Shown here: one piece after another, positions 13,576-16,393 of the stretch
How positions within the stretch are numbered: the stretch's first letter is position 1
Layout: each line of letters opens with the position of its first letter
NCBI GenBank assembly: GCA_029856615.1
Contig: JAHKLF010000008.1
Location: 1-16,393, forward strand
DNA length: 16,393 nt
From: Candidatus Njordarchaeota archaeon
GTDB lineage: Archaea; Asgardarchaeota; Njordarchaeia; Njordarchaeales; Njordarchaeaceae
Reading direction: 5' to 3'
The notes under the pieces: model-generated
The model's input: only the letters and a program-made list of their open reading frames with translations
Database searches by the model: none
Told to the model about the DNA's origin: nothing
Program-made: the position numbers and the translations under genes

Positions 13576-14040
13576 ATGATGTGGAGCGGAGATGAAGTAT
13601 TTAAATGGCTAATGAATGCGAATCCTGAGAACATCCAACCAAATGGTGTTGATTTAACAGTTTCGGAAGTTTATGAAATTACGGAAATGGGGCAACTGCG
13701 TAAAGAAAGCCGAAAAATTCCTGAATACAAAGTACTAAAAGGAGAAAAATGGTCTTTAAAACCTGGTGGATACGTGATAAGATATGGTGAATGGATTAAA
13801 ATTCCTCTCAACGCTGTTGGTTTAGTGTTACCCAGATCCTCCCTATTGAGAATGGGGGCTACTATTTATACGGCGTTATGGGATAGTGGATATGAGGGCA
13901 GGGGAATAGGCTTACTTCAAGTATTTAATCCACATGGTATTTTATTAGAGAAGGGATCACGCATAGCACAGTTGATTTTCATTAGCGCGAGAAGTTATGG
14001 AGAGTATAAAGGGATATGGAAGAAGGAAGGAAAGATTTAA
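13576..14040 (+). CDS. dut: dUTPase-like nucleotidohydrolase (dCTP deaminase/dUTPase superfamily)
   Basis: This is a 154-residue trimer-type enzyme. QPNGVDLTV (about 22-30), LPRSSLLRMGATIYTALWDS, GYEGRGIGLLQVFNP and LEKGSRIAQLIF are the ordered motifs of the superfamily, and a C-terminal YGEYKGIWKKEG closes over the active site. dUTPase splits dUTP to dUMP and pyrophosphate, keeping uracil out of DNA and supplying dTMP synthesis; dCTP deaminase makes dUTP. In deaminases a catalytic Glu follows the D-x-G-Y/F-x-G motif (TLEF in E. coli). Here the matching segment reads GLLQVFN with Gln, so dUTPase activity is the better call. The ALWDSGYEG Asp would be the catalytic base. ATG with SD GGTGA. Its stop is one base from the convergent LeuRS stop. 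Confidence 0.82.
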   Translation: MMWSGDEVFKWLMNANPENIQPNGVDLTVSEVYEITEMGQLRKESRKIPEYKVLKGEKWSLKPGGYVIRYGEWIKIPLNAVGLVLPRSSLLRMGATIYTALWDSGYEGRGIGLLQVFNPHGILLEKGSRIAQLIFISARSYGEYKGIWKKEGKI

Positions 14041-14041
14041 T

Positions 14042-16393
14042 CTAAAATTCAAAGTGAATACCTGGCTTCATTGGAAGTGCCTGTGCCGCCCTTTTAATAT
14101 TTCTACTAATAGCTTCTTCTTCCTCTAGTATCTCAATCTGCAAGCCGATCTCACGCTCTAAGAATTTCTGAGCATCACGTAATATAGAAATCTCATTCTT
14201 CTTCTCAACGAGATATTCAGGAATACCTCCAAGCCTCTTGTAAACATAATTAACGAACTGTGCAACTTCTTTACCATGCTGCTTAAATTCATCTCGATTC
14301 ATAAGAGTTCTAATCGCCAAACCAATATCTCTTACTTTGCATCCAATTGATTCCTTCAAGAATTTTAATGCTTCATATTTCCAATCCGCGGCTGTTATAA
14401 TATAGCACTTCTTTGGCTGTCTCTTCCCCATTACCTTCATTAACTCCCTTAAATCTTCACCCACGCTAATTACTACGTCCTCAATCTTTTCCGCCTCTTC
14501 ATCGATTAATTCCTCTTCAACCTCGGGCCATCTTGCTAGGGATACAAAGCCCTTCTTTCCTAATTTTTCCCATATTTCTTCTGCTATATGGGGTATAATT
14601 GGAGACAAGACAATTATCCACTTATCCAATATACTTTTAAGAGCACTTAGCAGCCTTTCATGGTTAGCGCGCCTCTCATAATAGCTAATATCTCTGAGCA
14701 TCTCGAAAAACATATTCACAGTGAACTCTCTAAATCGCATACTTTCCATATACTCCCGTGCATTCTTGAGCCTCTTATAAAATCGCGATAAAAACCATCG
14801 GTCAATTGTTAATTTGCCAAAATCCTCTGAGATGGTGTGCTGAGCCGCTTCCAAAGCTAAAGACACAAACCTTAATAATTTCGACTGAAGACTTTTGACG
14901 TCTTTTTCACGCCAATCTAGCACCGTATCAAGATCAGCCGCGGATGCCACATACAATCTAAATAGATCCGCGCTGTACTTCTCTGCAATATGACGGAGTA
15001 AGATTACATTACCTCTGCTCTTGGACATCTTCCTACCTTCACGAATAACTAGTTCGTTTAAACTGATCATCTTTGGCCAGTATTTCTCATCAAAAATAGC
15101 AATATGATGCATTATGAAGAATGTAAGGTGATTAGTGATATGAGGTATCCCAGTGTGTCGTTGATCGACTGGATACCAATACTCAAACTCCTCTCTCATT
15201 CTTTGGATAAGCGCCTTCTTAATCCCCGTCTTGGTGGCAACCTCGTTCAAATTTCCCCGCCCTAGAAAAACATAGTCAAAAAACTCCGGCTTTAGCTGGT
15301 CTGGTGAAAGATTATTTTGCCTGATATAATGTACGATTGTATAGAAAGCCATGTAAATTGTGGAATCAGACAAGCTTTCTATTATCCATTCTTTATCAAA
15401 TGGTAACCGCGTACCTAAACCTCTCTTCCTCGCACAAGGTCTCTCTCTCAACCAATCGACAGTATCATAGAATAACTTCTTATACTTCTCAGGAATAATA
15501 CACATCTTGTCTAGCCATTTCTTAGTTTCATTTTTCCACCACTCTGGTGAAAAATCAATAAACCATTGGTCATCAATTCGCGCAACAATAATTTTCCCAC
15601 CTGCTCTGCAAACAGCCTTACGTGATGTTTCATAAAAGATAATAGCCATATTAGACTCTAGTAGCCAATCTTTTACCTCATCTTTAGCCTCATTAACTGG
15701 CAATCCCGCAAACCTTCCTGCGCGTTCATTCATCATTCCATGATAATACTGAACCTTATAAACCTCCTTTGTAGCTTCTTCTAAACGTGGATCTAATTGA
15801 TCCTTAATACCCATACGCTCTACAATAACACTCGCATGATGACCCTTTATTCCAGGGACATCGATGATCTTAATTGGTTCTATAGATTGTACCTCTTTGA
15901 TATTAATACTATACTTAGATAATAGCTCAGGATTCTCCTTAATCTGTATCAGTGCGACATAATCATATGGAGCATCGGAAGGCTCAGAATAAACAAATCC
16001 CGTGGCGACATCCGGGTCAACAAATTCTGCAGGCAAAATTAAAAGCTTTCTATCATCAATTGGACATTTAGCATATTTGCCGACGAAGTATTCCCCAGAA
16101 ATACTTTCTAAAATTTCAATACCCTTATACTGATGAGAAAATTTTATTGCCGCTTCCTCCGAAACGTATAGCACCTCTCCCTTCCATAATAGCTTCACGT
16201 ACTTTGCATTAGGATTTACCCATAAGTTTGTGACACCAAAAATCGTCTCAGGACGTAATGTAGAAGCCAATATATAACCATCCTCAAACCCGAACTTAAT
16301 AGCAACATATTCTAAGATATGAACTGGATTCACATCCGCGTCTTGAATATCATCTTCTCCCTCTGGTTGCTTATGGAGTAAACAAAACGTAAC
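14042..16393 (-). CDS. leuS: Leucyl-tRNA synthetase, C-terminal part (5' end outside window)
   Basis: The frame stays open to the window edge on the minus strand; the GTG at 16333 is internal, since HKQPEGEDDI and more coding sequence lie upstream. About 783 residues are visible, so perhaps 180 N-terminal residues with the HIGH motif are missing. Visible in order: the CP1 editing domain with STLRPETIFGVTNLWVNP and VATGFVYSEPSDAPYDY; YHGMMNERAGRFAGLPV; the RERPCARKRGLGTRLPF and SLSDSTIYMAFYTI blocks typical of archaeal LeuRS; KMSKS (about 15017-15031); and the anticodon-binding helical domain (LSPIIPHIAEEIWEKLG). The C-terminal 100 residues are the archaeal tRNA-contacting extension. It attaches leucine to tRNA-Leu in the cytoplasm. 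The editing segment SEPSDAP and ATG-for-GTG (Ala-Thr-Gly) depart from the more usual GTGVVxSVPAHAP. The stop is TAG. Confidence 0.95.
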   Translation of the reverse strand, partial: VTFCLLHKQPEGEDDIQDADVNPVHILEYVAIKFGFEDGYILASTLRPETIFGVTNLWVNPNAKYVKLLWKGEVLYVSEEAAIKFSHQYKGIEILESISGEYFVGKYAKCPIDDRKLLILPAEFVDPDVATGFVYSEPSDAPYDYVALIQIKENPELLSKYSINIKEVQSIEPIKIIDVPGIKGHHASVIVERMGIKDQLDPRLEEATKEVYKVQYYHGMMNERAGRFAGLPVNEAKDEVKDWLLESNMAIIFYETSRKAVCRAGGKIIVARIDDQWFIDFSPEWWKNETKKWLDKMCIIPEKYKKLFYDTVDWLRERPCARKRGLGTRLPFDKEWIIESLSDSTIYMAFYTIVHYIRQNNLSPDQLKPEFFDYVFLGRGNLNEVATKTGIKKALIQRMREEFEYWYPVDQRHTGIPHITNHLTFFIMHHIAIFDEKYWPKMISLNELVIREGRKMSKSRGNVILLRHIAEKYSADLFRLYVASAADLDTVLDWREKDVKSLQSKLLRFVSLALEAAQHTISEDFGKLTIDRWFLSRFYKRLKNAREYMESMRFREFTVNMFFEMLRDISYYERRANHERLLSALKSILDKWIIVLSPIIPHIAEEIWEKLGKKGFVSLARWPEVEEELIDEEAEKIEDVVISVGEDLRELMKVMGKRQPKKCYIITAADWKYEALKFLKESIGCKVRDIGLAIRTLMNRDEFKQHGKEVAQFVNYVYKRLGGIPEYLVEKKNEISILRDAQKFLEREIGLQIEILEEEEAISRNIKRAAQALPMKPGIHFEF

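Noticed and set aside
1..16393. CRISPR arrays, tRNA and rRNA genes
   Set aside because: No regularly spaced repeats were seen, and no T-arm type GGTTCGA signals or rRNA blocks were found on either strand by eye.

Overview
The window is an AT-rich stretch (roughly 60% A+T by eye) of an archaeal genome. Every confidently recognised gene is archaeal in type: a two-gene pheS-pheT pair with an archaeal/eukaryotic-style PheRS alpha chain, aRF1, an archaeal leucyl-tRNA synthetase, a VAT/Cdc48 double AAA ATPase, an archaeal Hsp20, a RibL-like nucleotidyltransferase and a Trm112-like zinc protein. Lys/Glu/Ile-rich proteins and low GC fit a thermophile, most likely in the TACK/Thermoproteota group. I cannot name the genus from the sequence. 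Many starts are preceded by GGTGAT or GGAGGTG, complementary to the 3' end of archaeal 16S rRNA. TTG and GTG starts occur, and TAA, TAG and TGA are all used as stops.

Layout from left to right. Bases 2-535 (+) are the C-terminal part of an MFS transporter. Bases 536-1019 lack a convincing intact gene. They hold a GC-rich patch with hairpins, a 26-nt imperfect inverted repeat and an open frame ending at 838 that resembles the tail of an IS200/IS605 TnpB protein, possibly a decayed mobile element. Next come a RibL-like nucleotidyltransferase (1020-1481, +) and a tightly overlapping three-gene unit: a coiled-coil protein (1624-2169), a SWIM zinc-finger protein (2166-2660) and a Trm112-like zinc protein (2641-2928).

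These meet a block of minus-strand genes tail to tail: a UPF0173 metallo-hydrolase, a zinc-ribbon/Yip1-like membrane protein, pheT, pheS and aRF1 (2931-9298). A 434-bp divergent region (9299-9732) with inverted repeats and promoter-like elements follows. It leads into Hsp20 (9733-10317) and the Cdc48/VAT ATPase (10381-12612), then a YkgJ-type cysteine-cluster protein (12697-13089), all on the plus strand. A short winged-helix-like gene (13220-13399, -) lies divergent to a dUTPase-like gene (13576-14040, +). The 5'-truncated leucyl-tRNA synthetase (14042-16393, -) converges on dUTPase with one base between them.

Together the genes are mainly translation (PheRS, LeuRS, aRF1, Trm112-like), protein quality control (Hsp20 and Cdc48) and nucleotide/cofactor housekeeping (dUTPase, FAD synthase-like). 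I see no obvious defence system, CRISPR array, rRNA or tRNA. The observations most worth following up are an Arg in place of the Asn of the stop-codon-reading NIKS motif of aRF1, the coiled-coil/SWIM/Trm112 operon, the possible TnpB/omega-RNA relic at 596-872, and a small winged-helix gene that is easily missed.
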